Assembly: GCF_012935695.1 (NCBI RefSeq)
Contig: NZ_CP052859.1
Coordinates: 6,117,001-6,181,000 of the forward strand
Reading direction: 5' to 3'
Length of the DNA stretch: 64,000 bases
From: Pseudomonas sp. ADAK18
GTDB lineage: Bacteria > Pseudomonadota > Gammaproteobacteria > Pseudomonadales > Pseudomonadaceae
Shown in pieces: positions 20,139 through 29,245 of the stretch. The notes under the pieces are model-generated. The model worked only from the letters and a program-made list of their open reading frames with translations. It had not been told where the DNA came from and searched no databases. Every line of letters starts with the position of its first letter. Within the stretch, counting starts at the first letter, position 1. The translations under genes were made by a program, and so were the position numbers.

Positions 20139-20516
20139 TTAGAGCATCAGCCTGACGACCGACTCGCTCGGATCGCGGGTTTTTCCGGCGGCTTTGAGTT
20201 CGGCCAGGTAATCGGCCCACAAATCGCCCTGACGCACGGCGAGCTGATAGAGGTAGTCCCAGGTGAACAGTCCGCTGTCATGACCGTCGTCGAAGGTCAA
20301 TTTCAGTGCGTACTGGCCGGCCGGTTCGATCTTGGTCAAACCGACATTGAGCTTGCCGAATTGCAGGATCGGTTTGCCGTGGCCCTGGACCTCAGCGGAA
20401 GGCGAATGCACCCGCAGGAATTCGGCGGGCAGGTGGTAGACCTCGTCGGGACTGTACGTGAGGCCCAGGGTCTTGGAGGCTTTGTGCAGGTTGATGGCGG
20501 TGGGTATTTTAGACAT
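20139..20516 (-). CDS. DUF971 domain-containing protein
   Basis: A 125-aa protein made almost entirely of the DUF971 fold (gamma-butyrobetaine hydroxylase N-terminal-like). Visible elements are LGLTYSPDEVYHLPAEFLRVHSPS and GLFTWDYLYQL. Proteins of this family have been linked to iron-sulfur cluster handling, but nothing here proves this. It sits between hslU and phaC1, as in P. aeruginosa. Function unassigned. Confidence 0.85.
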   Translation of the reverse strand: MSKIPTAINLHKASKTLGLTYSPDEVYHLPAEFLRVHSPSAEVQGHGKPILQFGKLNVGLTKIEPAGQYALKLTFDDGHDSGLFTWDYLYQLAVRQGDLWADYLAELKAAGKTRDPSESVVRLML

Positions 20517-20561
20517 TGGGTGAACCGCTCATGGATGATCCTGAAGGAACCGGCTGCAAAA

Positions 20562-20650
20562 TGTGGGAGCGGGCTTGCTCGCGATAGCGGTGGATCAGTC
20601 GCTACCTCAGTGACCGGCACACCGCTATCGCGAGCAAGCCCGCTCCCACA
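20562..20650. repeat. REP pair (doublet)
   Basis: 30-nt perfect arms at 20562-20591 and 20621-20650 with core GGGCTTGCTCGCGA, separated by 29 nt. It directly abuts the 3' end of hslU and may serve as its transcript end. Confidence 0.85.
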
Positions 20651-20653
20651 GGC

Positions 20654-21991
20654 TTACAGGATATAACGAGACAGATCTTCGTTCTGCGCCAATTCGCCCA
20701 AGTGACCATTGACGTAGTCGGCGTCGATCTTGATCGCCTCGCCATTCTGCGCCCCAGCTAAGTCGCCGGCGCTGAAGGACACTTCCTCCAGCAGGCGTTC
20801 AAGCAAGGTGTGCAGACGACGGGCGCCGATGTTCTCGGTTTTCTCGTTGACCTGCCAGGCAATCTCCGCCAGGCGCTTGATACCGTCCGGCAGGAACTCG
20901 ATAGCCAGGCCTTCGGTTTTCAGCAACTCGCGGTATTGCTCGGTCAGCGACGCGTGTGGCTCGCTGAGGATGCGTTCGAAGTCGCCCGGGGTCAGCGCCT
21001 TGAGTTCCACACGAATCGGCAGGCGGCCTTGCAGCTCCGGCACCAGGTCGCTTGGCTTACTCAGGTGGAACGCACCGGAGGCGATAAACAGGATGTGGTC
21101 GGTCTTGACCATGCCCAGCTTGGTGTTGACGGTGCAGCCTTCGATCAGCGGCAGCAGGTCGCGCTGTACGCCTTCACGGGACACATCGACGCCACCGGAG
21201 TTGCCACGCTTGGCCACCTTGTCGATCTCATCGATAAACACGATACCGTGCTGCTCGACCGCTTCCAGGGCCTTGGCCTTGAGTTCTTCCTCGTTGACCA
21301 GGCGCCCGGCTTCCTCGTCACGCACCAGCTTCAGTGCGTCCTTGACCTTGAGCTTGCGGCTTTTCTTCTTGCCCTTGCCCATGTTGGCGAACAGGTTCTG
21401 CAGCTGGCTGGTCATTTCTTCCATGCCAGGCGGGGCGGAGATGTCGACGCCGGACACTTCGGCGACTTCGATCTCGATTTCCTTGTCGTCCAGTTGACCT
21501 TCACGCAGGCGCTTGCGGAACAGCTGGCGGGTGTTGGAATCCGAGGTGGGCGCCGCGTCTTCGTTGAAACCCATGCGTGCCGGTGGCAGCAGGGCATCGA
21601 GGATGCGTTCTTCGGCGGCGTCTTCAGCGCGGTGGCTGACCTTGGTCATTTCCTGTTCGCGCAACAACTTCAGGGCGGCGTCGGCCAGATCACGGATGAT
21701 CGATTCGACGTCGCGGCCCACATAGCCGACTTCGGTGAACTTGGTCGCTTCGACCTTGATGAACGGTGCGTTGGCCAGTTTGGCCAGGCGGCGCGCGATC
21801 TCGGTTTTACCGACCCCGGTAGGGCCGATCATCAGGATGTTCTTGGGGGTTACTTCAACACGCAGTTCTTCGGGCAGTTGCATCCGGCGCCAGCGGTTAC
21901 GCAGGGCAATGGCGACGGCGCGCTTGGCATCGTCCTGGCCGATGATATGGCGATTGAGTTCGTGGACGATTTCGCGGGGAGTCATGGACAT
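20654..21991 (-). CDS. hslU: ATP-dependent protease ATPase subunit HslU
   Basis: AAA+ unfoldase (445 aa) partnering HslV. Walker A is GPTGVGKTE, Walker B is [10 protein letters not shown], and the pore loop GYVGRDVES and the intermediate I-domain (about 110-240) are visible. The C-terminus ends in LSRYIL, the tail that docks into HslV. It lies 38 nt downstream of hslV in a two-gene heat-shock operon. Confidence 0.97.
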   Translation of the reverse strand: MSMTPREIVHELNRHIIGQDDAKRAVAIALRNRWRRMQLPEELRVEVTPKNILMIGPTGVGKTEIARRLAKLANAPFIKVEATKFTEVGYVGRDVESIIRDLADAALKLLREQEMTKVSHRAEDAAEERILDALLPPARMGFNEDAAPTSDSNTRQLFRKRLREGQLDDKEIEIEVAEVSGVDISAPPGMEEMTSQLQNLFANMGKGKKKSRKLKVKDALKLVRDEEAGRLVNEEELKAKALEAVEQHGIVFIDEIDKVAKRGNSGGVDVSREGVQRDLLPLIEGCTVNTKLGMVKTDHILFIASGAFHLSKPSDLVPELQGRLPIRVELKALTPGDFERILSEPHASLTEQYRELLKTEGLAIEFLPDGIKRLAEIAWQVNEKTENIGARRLHTLLERLLEEVSFSAGDLAGAQNGEAIKIDADYVNGHLGELAQNEDLSRYIL

Positions 21992-22029
21992 AATAATTGG
22001 CGGTCCTCAAGCAAGAAAAAGCCGACGGC

Positions 22030-22560
22030 TTATTCCGCGAGGTCCTGCTCCTCAATGGTGAAGTTGTGGTTGGTGAAGACACAGATGTCGCCAGCGATAC
22101 CGAGGGCCGTCTCGACGATTTCACGGGCCGACAGATCGGTTTTCTTCAACAGTGCGCTGGCCGCGGCCTGGGCGTAGCCACCACCGGAGCCCATGGCGAT
22201 CAGGCCGTGCTCTGGCTCTACCACATCGCCGTTACCGGTGATGATCAGCGAGGCGTCTTTGTTGGCGACCGCCAGCATGGCTTCAAGGCGGCTGAGGGAG
22301 CGGTCGGTGCGCCATTCTTTGGCAAGCTCGACGGCGGCGCGGACCAAGTGGCCCTGGTGTTTCTCAAGTTGGCCTTCGAAACGCTCGAACAGGGTAAAAG
22401 CGTCAGCGGTGGCGCCCGCAAAACCGGCGAGGACTTGGCCGTGGTACAGGCGGCGCACTTTTTTTGCGTTGCCTTTCATCACGGTATTGCCAAGGGAAAC
22501 CTGGCCGTCGCCGCCCATGACGACTATGCCGTGGCGACGAACTGAAACGATGGTGGTCAA
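22030..22560 (-). CDS. hslV: ATP-dependent protease proteolytic subunit HslV
   Basis: Proteasome-like threonine peptidase (176 aa). The family N-terminus [10 protein letters not shown] is preceded by a TTG codon at 22560, which is therefore the probable start, with the initiator residue removed to expose Thr1. A GGAG site lies about 9 nt upstream. The conserved [15 protein letters not shown] segment and a C-terminal acidic tail follow. A sigma-32-like promoter is found at 22607-22633. Confidence 0.95.
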   Translation of the reverse strand: MTTIVSVRRHGIVVMGGDGQVSLGNTVMKGNAKKVRRLYHGQVLAGFAGATADAFTLFERFEGQLEKHQGHLVRAAVELAKEWRTDRSLSRLEAMLAVANKDASLIITGNGDVVEPEHGLIAMGSGGGYAQAAASALLKKTDLSAREIVETALGIAGDICVFTNHNFTIEEQDLAE

Positions 22561-22606
22561 GGGGAGAGTCTCCACGCTGCGGGGCGAAAATGCCCTGATG
22601 GAACTC

Positions 22607-22633
22607 ATATGGGGGTGGCGGGGGGATTTCAAC
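22607..22633 (-). promoter_or_regulatory. Heat-shock (sigma-32) promoter of hslVU
   Basis: On the minus strand GTTGAAA, a 12-nt spacer and CCCCATAT nearly match the RpoH consensus CTTGAAA-N(11-16)-CCCCATnT. It lies about 47-73 nt upstream of the hslV start. The hslVU operon is a classical sigma-32 target, which supports the call. Confidence 0.75.
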
Positions 22634-22698
22634 TGTAGGAAGGGAGGGCGGACGAGTGGTGTTTACTGGCTTGGCGCACTCTTGAGGACAACAAAAAC

Positions 22699-22796
22699 AA
22701 ATGTGGGAGCCGGGCTTGCCCGCGATGGCGGTGGGTCAGTCACTGAAAATATTGACTGTTCCACCGCCATCGCGGGCAAGCCCGGCTCCCACATTT
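22699..22796. repeat. REP pair (doublet)
   Basis: 36-nt perfectly complementary arms, 22699-22734 and 22761-22796, with the core CGGGCTTGCCCGCGA, separated by 26 nt. The longest perfect pair in the window, located between the SPOR gene 3' end and the hslV promoter. Confidence 0.88.
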
Positions 22797-22826
22797 GACC
22801 GGCTGCGGTCTTGAAATCTAGACCGA

Positions 22827-23537
22827 TCAGCGAGTCTGGCGCTGTTGTAACAACAGGTTGCTAAACCCTGCGCCGGCCAGTTGTTTCTGAGCGACGGTCA
22901 GTTGCTCGCGGTTGCTGAACGGGCCTACAAGCACTCGATACCAGGTCGCTTCCTTCACCGTCCCGGACTCCACCGTCACCGATTGCCCCAGCAAAATAAT
23001 CTGCGCTCGCACCCGATCAGCATCCGCCTGTTTGGGGAATGAACCCGCCTGCAGGAAGAATTTGGTCACCGGTGCCGCCTTGGTGGTAGCGACGGGTGGC
23101 GGTGGCGGCGGGGTAATCCCGGCCAGTGCCGCCTGGGCCCGAGCGGTATCGATTTTCGCCGCTTCCGCTGGAGTCACAGGCGTCGTCGGTATCACGGGCA
23201 CTTGCGGCGTCGGCAGGGTCTTCTCCGGCACGGCATCGGGTGGCACGATCACTTCCGATTCCGGCAGCAGCGTGTAGAAGTCGTATTTCGGCTTCACGGG
23301 TGCGGTTGGGCTCGGGACAGTCTTGTTCGCTTCGGCCATTTTCGTGGCTTTCTGCTGCTCCTGCTTGACCCGTTTGACGTCATCGCCCTTGCCTGGCTCC
23401 AGCTTCATCAGAAACACGATAAACGCGCCGACGGTCAGGCCGATGGCCATCCACAACCAGCCCGGAATGGGCTTCTTCGCCGGTGCCTGGTAGCGGCTGG
23501 CGCCGCGCTTGGGTGCAGGTTTTTTCTTGGCAGCCAA
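22827..23537 (-). CDS. SPOR-domain cell-division protein (FtsN-like)
   Basis: Bitopic inner-membrane protein (236 aa). A basic N-terminus (MAAKKKPAPKRGASR) precedes one membrane helix at about residues 28-44. A Pro/Lys-rich linker follows, and then a C-terminal SPOR domain (about 158-235) that would bind denuded septal peptidoglycan, with FFLQAGSFP and WYRVLVGPFSNREQL. It starts 1 nt after the argS stop. Architecture resembles FtsN, but an FtsN role in division is inferred only. Confidence 0.85.
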   Translation of the reverse strand: MAAKKKPAPKRGASRYQAPAKKPIPGWLWMAIGLTVGAFIVFLMKLEPGKGDDVKRVKQEQQKATKMAEANKTVPSPTAPVKPKYDFYTLLPESEVIVPPDAVPEKTLPTPQVPVIPTTPVTPAEAAKIDTARAQAALAGITPPPPPPVATTKAAPVTKFFLQAGSFPKQADADRVRAQIILLGQSVTVESGTVKEATWYRVLVGPFSNREQLTVAQKQLAGAGFSNLLLQQRQTR

Positions 23538-23538
23538 C

Positions 23539-25275
23539 TTACATACGCTCCAGAGTTTCCAGGCCCAAGAGTTCCAGGCCTTGCTTGAGGGTCCGTCCAG
23601 CCAGTGCGGCGAGGCGCAGGCGGCTTTGCTTTTGCGCTTCGTCGTCGGCCGTCAGGATCGGGCAGTTCTCGTAGAAGCTGGAGAACAATCCGGCGACTTC
23701 GTACAAAAAGGTGCAGAGGATATGCGGTGTGCCTTTCTCGCCCACGCTGTTCAGCACTTCGCCGAACTGCGCCAGCTTGGCTGCCAGTTCGTGTTCTTGT
23801 GGCGCTTGAAGGTTGATCTGGCCTTGGACTTCACTGAAATCCTTGCCCAGCTTGCGGAACACGCCGGCTACCCGAGTGTAGGCATACAGCAAATACGGCG
23901 CGGTGTTGCCTTCGAAGTTGAGCATCAGCTCGAAGTTGAAGCTGTAGTCGCTGGTGCGGTGCTTGGACAGGTCGGCGTATTTCACTGCGCCAATGCCTAC
24001 TACGCGGGCAATGTTACGCAGGTCGGTTTCGGCCAGTTCAGGGTTCTTTTCTTTCACCAGGGTGTAGGCACGCTCCTGGGCTTCGTTCAGCAGGTCAATC
24101 AGCTTCACGGTACCGCCGTCGCGGGTCTTGAACGGGCGGCCGTCGGCGCCGTTCATGGTGCCGAAGCCCATGTGCTCCATGTACATCGGATGGGTAACGA
24201 AACCGGCGCGGCGCGCCACTTCGAACACTTGCTGGAAGTGCAGGGCCTGGCGTTGGTCGACGAAATACAGAGCGCGGTCGGCTTTCAGCACGCCGCTACG
24301 GTAGCGCACGGCGGCCAGGTCGGTGGTGGCGTAGAGGTAGCCGCCATCGGCCTTGACGATGATCACCGGCAGCGGCTCGCCATCGGCGGTCTTGAACTCT
24401 TCGAGGAACACGCACTGGGCGCCGTTGCTTTCTACCAGCAGGCCTTTGGCCTTGAGGTCGTTGACCACGTTGATCAGGTCATCGTTGTAGGCGCTTTCGC
24501 CCATCACGTCGGCCGGGGTCAACTTGACGTTGAGCAGCTCGTAGATTTCCTGGCAGTGGGACAGCGAGATATCGCGGAAGCGGCTCCACAGCGCCAGGCA
24601 CTCGGGGTCACCGGCTTGCAGCTTGACCACCAGGCCACGGGCACGGTCGGCGAACTCTTCGGATTCGTCGAAACGCTTCTTGGCGGCGCGGTAGAAGTTT
24701 TCCAGGTCGGCCAGTTCGTTGCTGGTGATCGGGTTTTCTTGCAGGTACGCCATCAGCATGCCGAACTGGGTGCCCCAGTCGCCTACGTGGTTCTGGCGGA
24801 TCACGGTGTCGCCGAGAAACTCCAGGACCCGCGCCACGCCGTCACCAATGATGGTCGAGCGCAAGTGGCCAACGTGCATTTCCTTGGCCAGGTTGGGTGC
24901 CGACAGGTCGACTGCCACGCGCTGGGTCGGGCCAGCCTTGCGCACGCCGATCTTGGCGTCAGCCAGGGCAGTGTCCAGGCGCGAAGCCAGAGCCTGGGTG
25001 TTCTGGAAGATATTGATAAAGCCCGGGCCGGCGATTTCGGCCTTGCTGACTTGCGGGTCGGCGGGCAGCGCGGCGATGATTTTTTCCGCCAGGTCGCGAG
25101 GTTTCATGCCCGCAGGCTTGGCCAGCATCATGGCGATGTTGCTGGCGAAGTCACCGTGGGTCTTGTCGCGGGTGTTTTCCACCTGGATCGCCGGCGTCAG
25201 GCCTTCAGGCAACACACCTTCGTTGATGAGTTGGATGATGGCTTGTTGGATCAGCTGGCGAATGATGTCTTTCAT
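23539..25275 (-). CDS. argS: Arginyl-tRNA synthetase
   Basis: Class I aminoacyl-tRNA synthetase (578 aa). The HIGH-type signature is seen in [20 protein letters not shown]. The N-terminal add-1 domain, the catalytic core with WGTQFGML, and the anticodon-binding DALR domain with the C-terminus [10 protein letters not shown] are present. ATG 25273-25275 gives the standard MKDIIRQLI start. Upstream in-frame starts run into a REP repeat. Closely followed by the SPOR gene. Confidence 0.96.
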   Translation of the reverse strand: MKDIIRQLIQQAIIQLINEGVLPEGLTPAIQVENTRDKTHGDFASNIAMMLAKPAGMKPRDLAEKIIAALPADPQVSKAEIAGPGFINIFQNTQALASRLDTALADAKIGVRKAGPTQRVAVDLSAPNLAKEMHVGHLRSTIIGDGVARVLEFLGDTVIRQNHVGDWGTQFGMLMAYLQENPITSNELADLENFYRAAKKRFDESEEFADRARGLVVKLQAGDPECLALWSRFRDISLSHCQEIYELLNVKLTPADVMGESAYNDDLINVVNDLKAKGLLVESNGAQCVFLEEFKTADGEPLPVIIVKADGGYLYATTDLAAVRYRSGVLKADRALYFVDQRQALHFQQVFEVARRAGFVTHPMYMEHMGFGTMNGADGRPFKTRDGGTVKLIDLLNEAQERAYTLVKEKNPELAETDLRNIARVVGIGAVKYADLSKHRTSDYSFNFELMLNFEGNTAPYLLYAYTRVAGVFRKLGKDFSEVQGQINLQAPQEHELAAKLAQFGEVLNSVGEKGTPHILCTFLYEVAGLFSSFYENCPILTADDEAQKQSRLRLAALAGRTLKQGLELLGLETLERM

Positions 25276-25395
25276 GGTCTTCTCTTTCGACCGCAAGCGG
25301 CGGCGCGTCGATGCGCAGGTGGAAAAACTGGGCATTATCCGTGGCGAGGGCGGGCTTGCCAACCGTTCAGAATGGTTGGCGGACCTGCGGGCCTC

Positions 25396-25467
25396 ATCGC
25401 AGGCAAGCCAGCTCCCACATTTGAAGGTGTTCACAAATCAAAGTGTGGGAGCTGGCTTGCCTGCGAT
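25396..25467. repeat. REP pair (doublet)
   Basis: 24-nt perfect arms at 25396-25419 and 25444-25467 with core GGCAAGCCAGCTCCCACA, 24 nt apart. Located between priA and argS, close to the priA stop. Confidence 0.82.
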
Positions 25468-25480
25468 AGCGTACTTTCTA

Positions 25481-27700
25481 TCAATACAAATCTACAGGAT
25501 CTACATCCAGCGACCAGCGCACCTGCCGCCCGCTGGGCATTTGTTCCAGGGCCAGCAGCCAACTGCTTAATAAACGATGCAACGGTGCCCGGGCAGTGGC
25601 TTGCAAGAGTAGCTGCGCTCGATAACGTCCGGCGCGGCGTTCCATAGGCGCCGGCACCGGGCCCAGCAACTCGACGCCGGTCAGCCCCAATTCACCCAGT
25701 AAACGCTCAGCCTCACTGCAGGCTTCGTCCAGAAAACCTTCGGCCTGGCCGGGCTTGTGGGCTTCGGCCCGTAGCAGTGCGAGGTGGGAGAATGGCGGCA
25801 AGCCGGCGGAGCGACGCTCGCTCAACGCCTGCTCGGCGAAGGCGAAATAGCCTTGTTCGGTCAGTTGGATCAGCAGCGGATGGTCGGCTAGGTGGGTCTG
25901 GATGATCACTCTGCCGGGCTCTTCGGCGCGTCCGGCGCGGCCGGCAACCTGGACGATCAACTGCGCCATGCGCTCGCTGGCGCGGAAGTCCCCGGAAAAC
26001 AGCCCGCCGTCGGCATCCAGGATCGACACCAGGGTTACCCGCGGGAAGTGGTGCCCTTTGGCGAGCATCTGCGTGCCCACCAGAATGCACGGTTGGCCCT
26101 TCTGAATGGTGGCAAACAGCTGATTCATCGCGTCCTTGCGCGACGTACTGTCGCGGTCGACGCGCAATACCGGGTAATCCGGAAACAGAATCCCCAGCCG
26201 TTCCTCGGCGCGCTCGGTGCCGGCGCCCACGGGACGCAGGTCGACCTTGCCGCATTGCGGGCAATGGCGCGGCACTCGTTCCACATGCCCGCAGTGGTGG
26301 CAGCGCAGCTCGCCGGAGCGCTGGTGTACGGTCATGCGCGCATCGCAACGCTCGCACTCGGACATCCAGCCGCAATCGTGGCACAACAATGTGGGCGCAA
26401 AACCTCGGCGATTGAGGAACACCAACACTTGCTGGCCGGCCGCGAGGGTTTGGCCAATGGCTTGCTGCATGGGGCCGGAAATGCCGCTGTCCAGCGGACG
26501 ACTTTTGACGTCCAGGCGCAGGAAGCGCGGTTGCTTGGCGCCACCGGCGCGCTCATTCAGGCGCAACAGGCCGTAGCGACCGGTGTAGGCGTTGTGCAGG
26601 CTTTCCAGGGAAGGCGTGGCCGAGCCCAGCACAATCGGGATGTTTTCCTGGCGCGCACGCACAAGCGCCAGGTCGCGGGCGTGGTAGCGCAGGCCTTCCT
26701 GCTGTTTATAGGAACCGTCGTGTTCTTCATCGATGATGATCAGCCCGGGATTTTTCATCGGGGTGAACAGCGCCGAACGGGTGCCGATAATAATATCGGC
26801 CTCGCCGTCCCGTGCCGCCAGCCAGGATTCCAGGCGCTCGCGGTCGTTGACCGCTGAGTGCACCAGGGCGATACGCGCGTTGAAGCGTTGCTCGAAGCGC
26901 GCCAGGGTTTGCGGGCCGAGGTTGATCTCGGGGATCAGCACCAGCGCCTGCTTGCCGGCTTCGAGGGTCTCGCGGATCAGTTGCAAATAGACTTCGGTCT
27001 TGCCGCTGCCGGTGACGCCAGCCAGCAGGAATGCGTGGAAACTGTCGAGGCCTGCGCTAATCGCCTCAAAGGCGGCGCGCTGTTCCGGGTTCAGCGGCAG
27101 TTCCGGCTGGGCCAACCAATGTTCGTGACGCTCCCTTGGTGCATGTTTGCGGATCTCCACCTGCACCAAACCCTTGGCGAGCAGCAGGTCCAGGCTGTCC
27201 TTGCTCAGCATCAGCTTGCTTAATAGCTGATGGGCTACGCCATGGGGGTGCTGGGCCAGCGTGGTCAGGGCGTCCCGCTGGCGCGGGGCGCGGGCGATGC
27301 GCGGGTCGTCGAGGCGGGCGCCGGGGACCATCGACCAGAAGCGTTCCTGCCGGGCTTCGGCCAGTTCGCCCTGGCGCAACAGCACCGGTAGCGCCCAGCT
27401 CAGGGTGTCGCCCAGGCTGTGCTGGTAGTACTGGGAGGTCCATAGGCACAGCTTGAACAGCGCCGGCGGCAGCGGTGGCGTGGCGTCGAGGATGGCCACG
27501 GCGGGCTTGAGCTTCTCGGCGGGCACTTCGCTGTGATCGGCCACTTCCACCAGAATGCCGATCATCTCGCGGCGTCCGAACGGCACCCGCACGCGCATCC
27601 CCGGCTGCAACTGCGACCGCAACACGCCAGCGGGTGCCCGGTAGTCGAACAGGCGGCGCAGGGGCGAGGGCAGGGCGAGGCGCAAAATGGCGTCGGGCAC
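25481..27700 (-). CDS. priA: Primosomal protein N' (replication restart helicase PriA)
   Basis: DNA helicase that reloads the replisome at stalled forks. It has the Walker A GVTGSGKTE and the DEEH-type box IIIDEEHDGSYKQ. The zinc-binding region has four CxxC pairs between CHDCGWMSECERC and CPQCGK. Helicase motifs GRAGRAE and QTHLADHP follow. GTG 27700 gives 739 aa, the length I recall for P. aeruginosa PriA. ATG 27715 would add five residues. Neither has a convincing ribosome site. It diverges from rpmE. Confidence 0.95.
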   Translation of the reverse strand: MPDAILRLALPSPLRRLFDYRAPAGVLRSQLQPGMRVRVPFGRREMIGILVEVADHSEVPAEKLKPAVAILDATPPLPPALFKLCLWTSQYYQHSLGDTLSWALPVLLRQGELAEARQERFWSMVPGARLDDPRIARAPRQRDALTTLAQHPHGVAHQLLSKLMLSKDSLDLLLAKGLVQVEIRKHAPRERHEHWLAQPELPLNPEQRAAFEAISAGLDSFHAFLLAGVTGSGKTEVYLQLIRETLEAGKQALVLIPEINLGPQTLARFEQRFNARIALVHSAVNDRERLESWLAARDGEADIIIGTRSALFTPMKNPGLIIIDEEHDGSYKQQEGLRYHARDLALVRARQENIPIVLGSATPSLESLHNAYTGRYGLLRLNERAGGAKQPRFLRLDVKSRPLDSGISGPMQQAIGQTLAAGQQVLVFLNRRGFAPTLLCHDCGWMSECERCDARMTVHQRSGELRCHHCGHVERVPRHCPQCGKVDLRPVGAGTERAEERLGILFPDYPVLRVDRDSTSRKDAMNQLFATIQKGQPCILVGTQMLAKGHHFPRVTLVSILDADGGLFSGDFRASERMAQLIVQVAGRAGRAEEPGRVIIQTHLADHPLLIQLTEQGYFAFAEQALSERRSAGLPPFSHLALLRAEAHKPGQAEGFLDEACSEAERLLGELGLTGVELLGPVPAPMERRAGRYRAQLLLQATARAPLHRLLSSWLLALEQMPSGRQVRWSLDVDPVDLY

Positions 27701-27776
27701 GCGGGAGGTTCTCATATGGCGGGCGGTGAAGAAGGGCGCGAGCCTAGCAGACCAGCGGTGGAAGTGTCCCCTGTCC

Positions 27777-27865
27777 TGTGGGAGCCGGGCTTGCCCGCGA
27801 TGCAGGCGCTGCGGTATCTCAGGCACACCGTGGCGATACTATCGCGGGCAAGCCCGGCTCCCATA
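27777..27865. repeat. REP pair (doublet)
   Basis: 25-nt arms at 27777-27801 and 27841-27865 with core GGGCTTGCCCGCGAT, complementary except near the outer end (CCCATA against TGTGGG). Lies in the priA-rpmE divergent intergenic region. Confidence 0.8.
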
Positions 27866-27914
27866 GTGTGTCGGGTTTGCCGGGCTTTTCTGATGAAAGG
27901 GCGAGTAGCGCCGC

Positions 27915-27942
27915 TTGCGCGTTTAAAAAGGTCTGGTAGAAT
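27915..27942 (+). promoter_or_regulatory. Sigma-70 promoter of rpmE
   Basis: TTGCGC, a 16-nt spacer and TAGAAT with an extended TG motif (TGGTAGAAT) form a good housekeeping promoter, about 70 nt before the rpmE start. The predicted leader contains a small hairpin around TTCGACAATAGTGTCGA (27966-27982). Confidence 0.65.
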
Positions 27943-28012
27943 CCGCGGCCTAATTACGTGCGGTATTCGACAATAGTGTCGAGTGGCGGCACGCTAGCCT
28001 GAGGAATACACC

Positions 28013-28243
28013 ATGAAAGCCGATATCCATCCAGCGTACGAAACTATCCAAGTAACTTGCAGCTGCGGCAACAAGTTCGAAACCCGTTCGAACCTGTGCA
28101 AGCCACTGGGTACTGACGTATGCAACGAGTGCCACCCGTTCTACACCGGTAAGCAGAAGACTCTGGATACTGGCGGTCGTGTACAGCGCTTCGCAGACCG
28201 TTTCGGTGCTTTTGGCAAAGCCAAGACTCCTGCTGCAGAGTAA
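28013..28243 (+). CDS. rpmE: 50S ribosomal protein L31
   Basis: Ribosomal protein L31, C+ form (76 aa), with the zinc-binding cysteines Cys16, Cys18, Cys37 and Cys40 all present in TCSCGN and VCNECH. The conserved HPFYTGKQK segment follows. The mature ribosome-linked role is in bridging the subunits. It is preceded by an extended -10 promoter and followed within 35 nt by a strong terminator that lies inside the next coding region. Confidence 0.97.
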   Translation: MKADIHPAYETIQVTCSCGNKFETRSNLCKPLGTDVCNECHPFYTGKQKTLDTGGRVQRFADRFGAFGKAKTPAAE

Positions 28244-28257
28244 GGCTGAAGAGCCCG

Positions 28258-29064
28258 ATGGGCTGTTCCCTGCTGTTAAAAAAGGCGTCCCTTGCGGGCG
28301 CCTTTTTTGTGTCTGCGATTTGGCTGGCGCCCGCCCAGGCGCAGGTGTTTTGCCCGGCTCCCAACGCCGTCGACACCTTTGAGGTGCAGCGAGTGGTGGA
28401 TGGCGACACGGTTCGCCTGAAAGATGGTCGCAGCGTGCGCATGATCGGCGTCAACACCCCGGAAACCGGCAAGAGGGGGCGTTCCGACGAGCCCTTTGCC
28501 GTGGCTGCGCGGGAGCACTTGCAAGGCTTGGTGGATGCCAGCGGCGGTCGGGTGGGTGTGGTGCTCGGTCGCGAGAGCAAAGATCACTACGGACGCACCC
28601 TCGCCCATCTCTATGGCGCCAATGGGGCAAACCTGGAGGCGCAATTGCTCGCCGACGGCCTGGGTTTCCAAGTGGCCGTTGCGCCTAATGTCGACCTGGT
28701 CGCCTGCCAGCAGGACGCCGAGCGTAGTGCCCGGCAGGCCCAGCTTGGGCTGTGGCGCCAATCACCGGTCCTGAGTGCTGCGCAGATCAAGCGGTCCGGC
28801 TTTGCCGTCGTCAGCGGTCAGGTGAGCAAAGTAGAGCGCAATCGCGGTGGTATCTGGATCGAATTGCAGAACTCCCTGGTATTACGTATTGCTCCCAATC
28901 TGCTCGACCGTTTCGACAGTGCCCTGTTGAATCGTTTGCAGGGCCAGGAAATCGAGGTGCGCGGCTGGGTGGTGGATCGTTCCCGCCGTGGAGGCCTGGA
29001 AAATGGTCAGGCCCGCTGGCTTCTGCCACTGACTGACCCTGGCATGTTGCAGCTGGCGCAATAA
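28258..29064 (+). CDS. Secreted thermonuclease-family (SNase-like) protein
   Basis: Staphylococcal-nuclease-like protein (268 aa). The first 28 residues form a signal peptide ending in APAQA. The SNase domain (about residues 40-165) shows VVDGDTVRL, VRMIGVNTPET and the catalytic-type DHYGRTLAHLY. A second beta-rich domain (about 180-265) resembles an OB fold and looks like an attachment or binding part. Start ATG 28258 lies 14 nt after rpmE. The rpmE terminator spans the codons for about residues 7-17, so full-length expression would need read-through or a start at a later codon. Confidence 0.85.
   Translation: MGCSLLLKKASLAGAFFVSAIWLAPAQAQVFCPAPNAVDTFEVQRVVDGDTVRLKDGRSVRMIGVNTPETGKRGRSDEPFAVAAREHLQGLVDASGGRVGVVLGRESKDHYGRTLAHLYGANGANLEAQLLADGLGFQVAVAPNVDLVACQQDAERSARQAQLGLWRQSPVLSAAQIKRSGFAVVSGQVSKVERNRGGIWIELQNSLVLRIAPNLLDRFDSALLNRLQGQEIEVRGWVVDRSRRGGLENGQARWLLPLTDPGMLQLAQ
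28277..28307 (+). terminator. Rho-independent terminator of rpmE (inside the next CDS)
   Basis: AAAAAAGGCG then GCGCCTTTTTT surround a GC-rich stem (GGCGTCCCTTGCGGGCGCC), 34 nt after the rpmE stop. A-run and T-run make it a strong intrinsic terminator. It overlaps the signal-peptide codons of the SNase-like gene. Confidence 0.85.
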
Positions 29065-29154
29065 GAAAAAATTGTAGACATTTATTCGTATGATTGTGAA
29101 CAGTTGAGCCCTTGTATCTCGCGGCTCTTGGCCAAAAGTCGTAGGGTAGGGCCC

Positions 29155-29183
29155 TTGACACCTGTGACTGCCCAGTCTTGTAG
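29155..29183 (+). promoter_or_regulatory. Candidate sigma-70 promoter of the malic enzyme gene
   Basis: TTGACA at 29155-29160 is a perfect -35 box. With a 17-nt spacer the -10 position reads TTGTAG, which is weak. It lies about 63-91 nt before the malic enzyme start. No better pair is seen in this interval. Confidence 0.4.
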
Positions 29184-29245
29184 GGACTTTGCGACACGCG
29201 TATCCTCGGCGGTCCGTCGTCCAACAGTAAAAGCGGAATGCCGAT

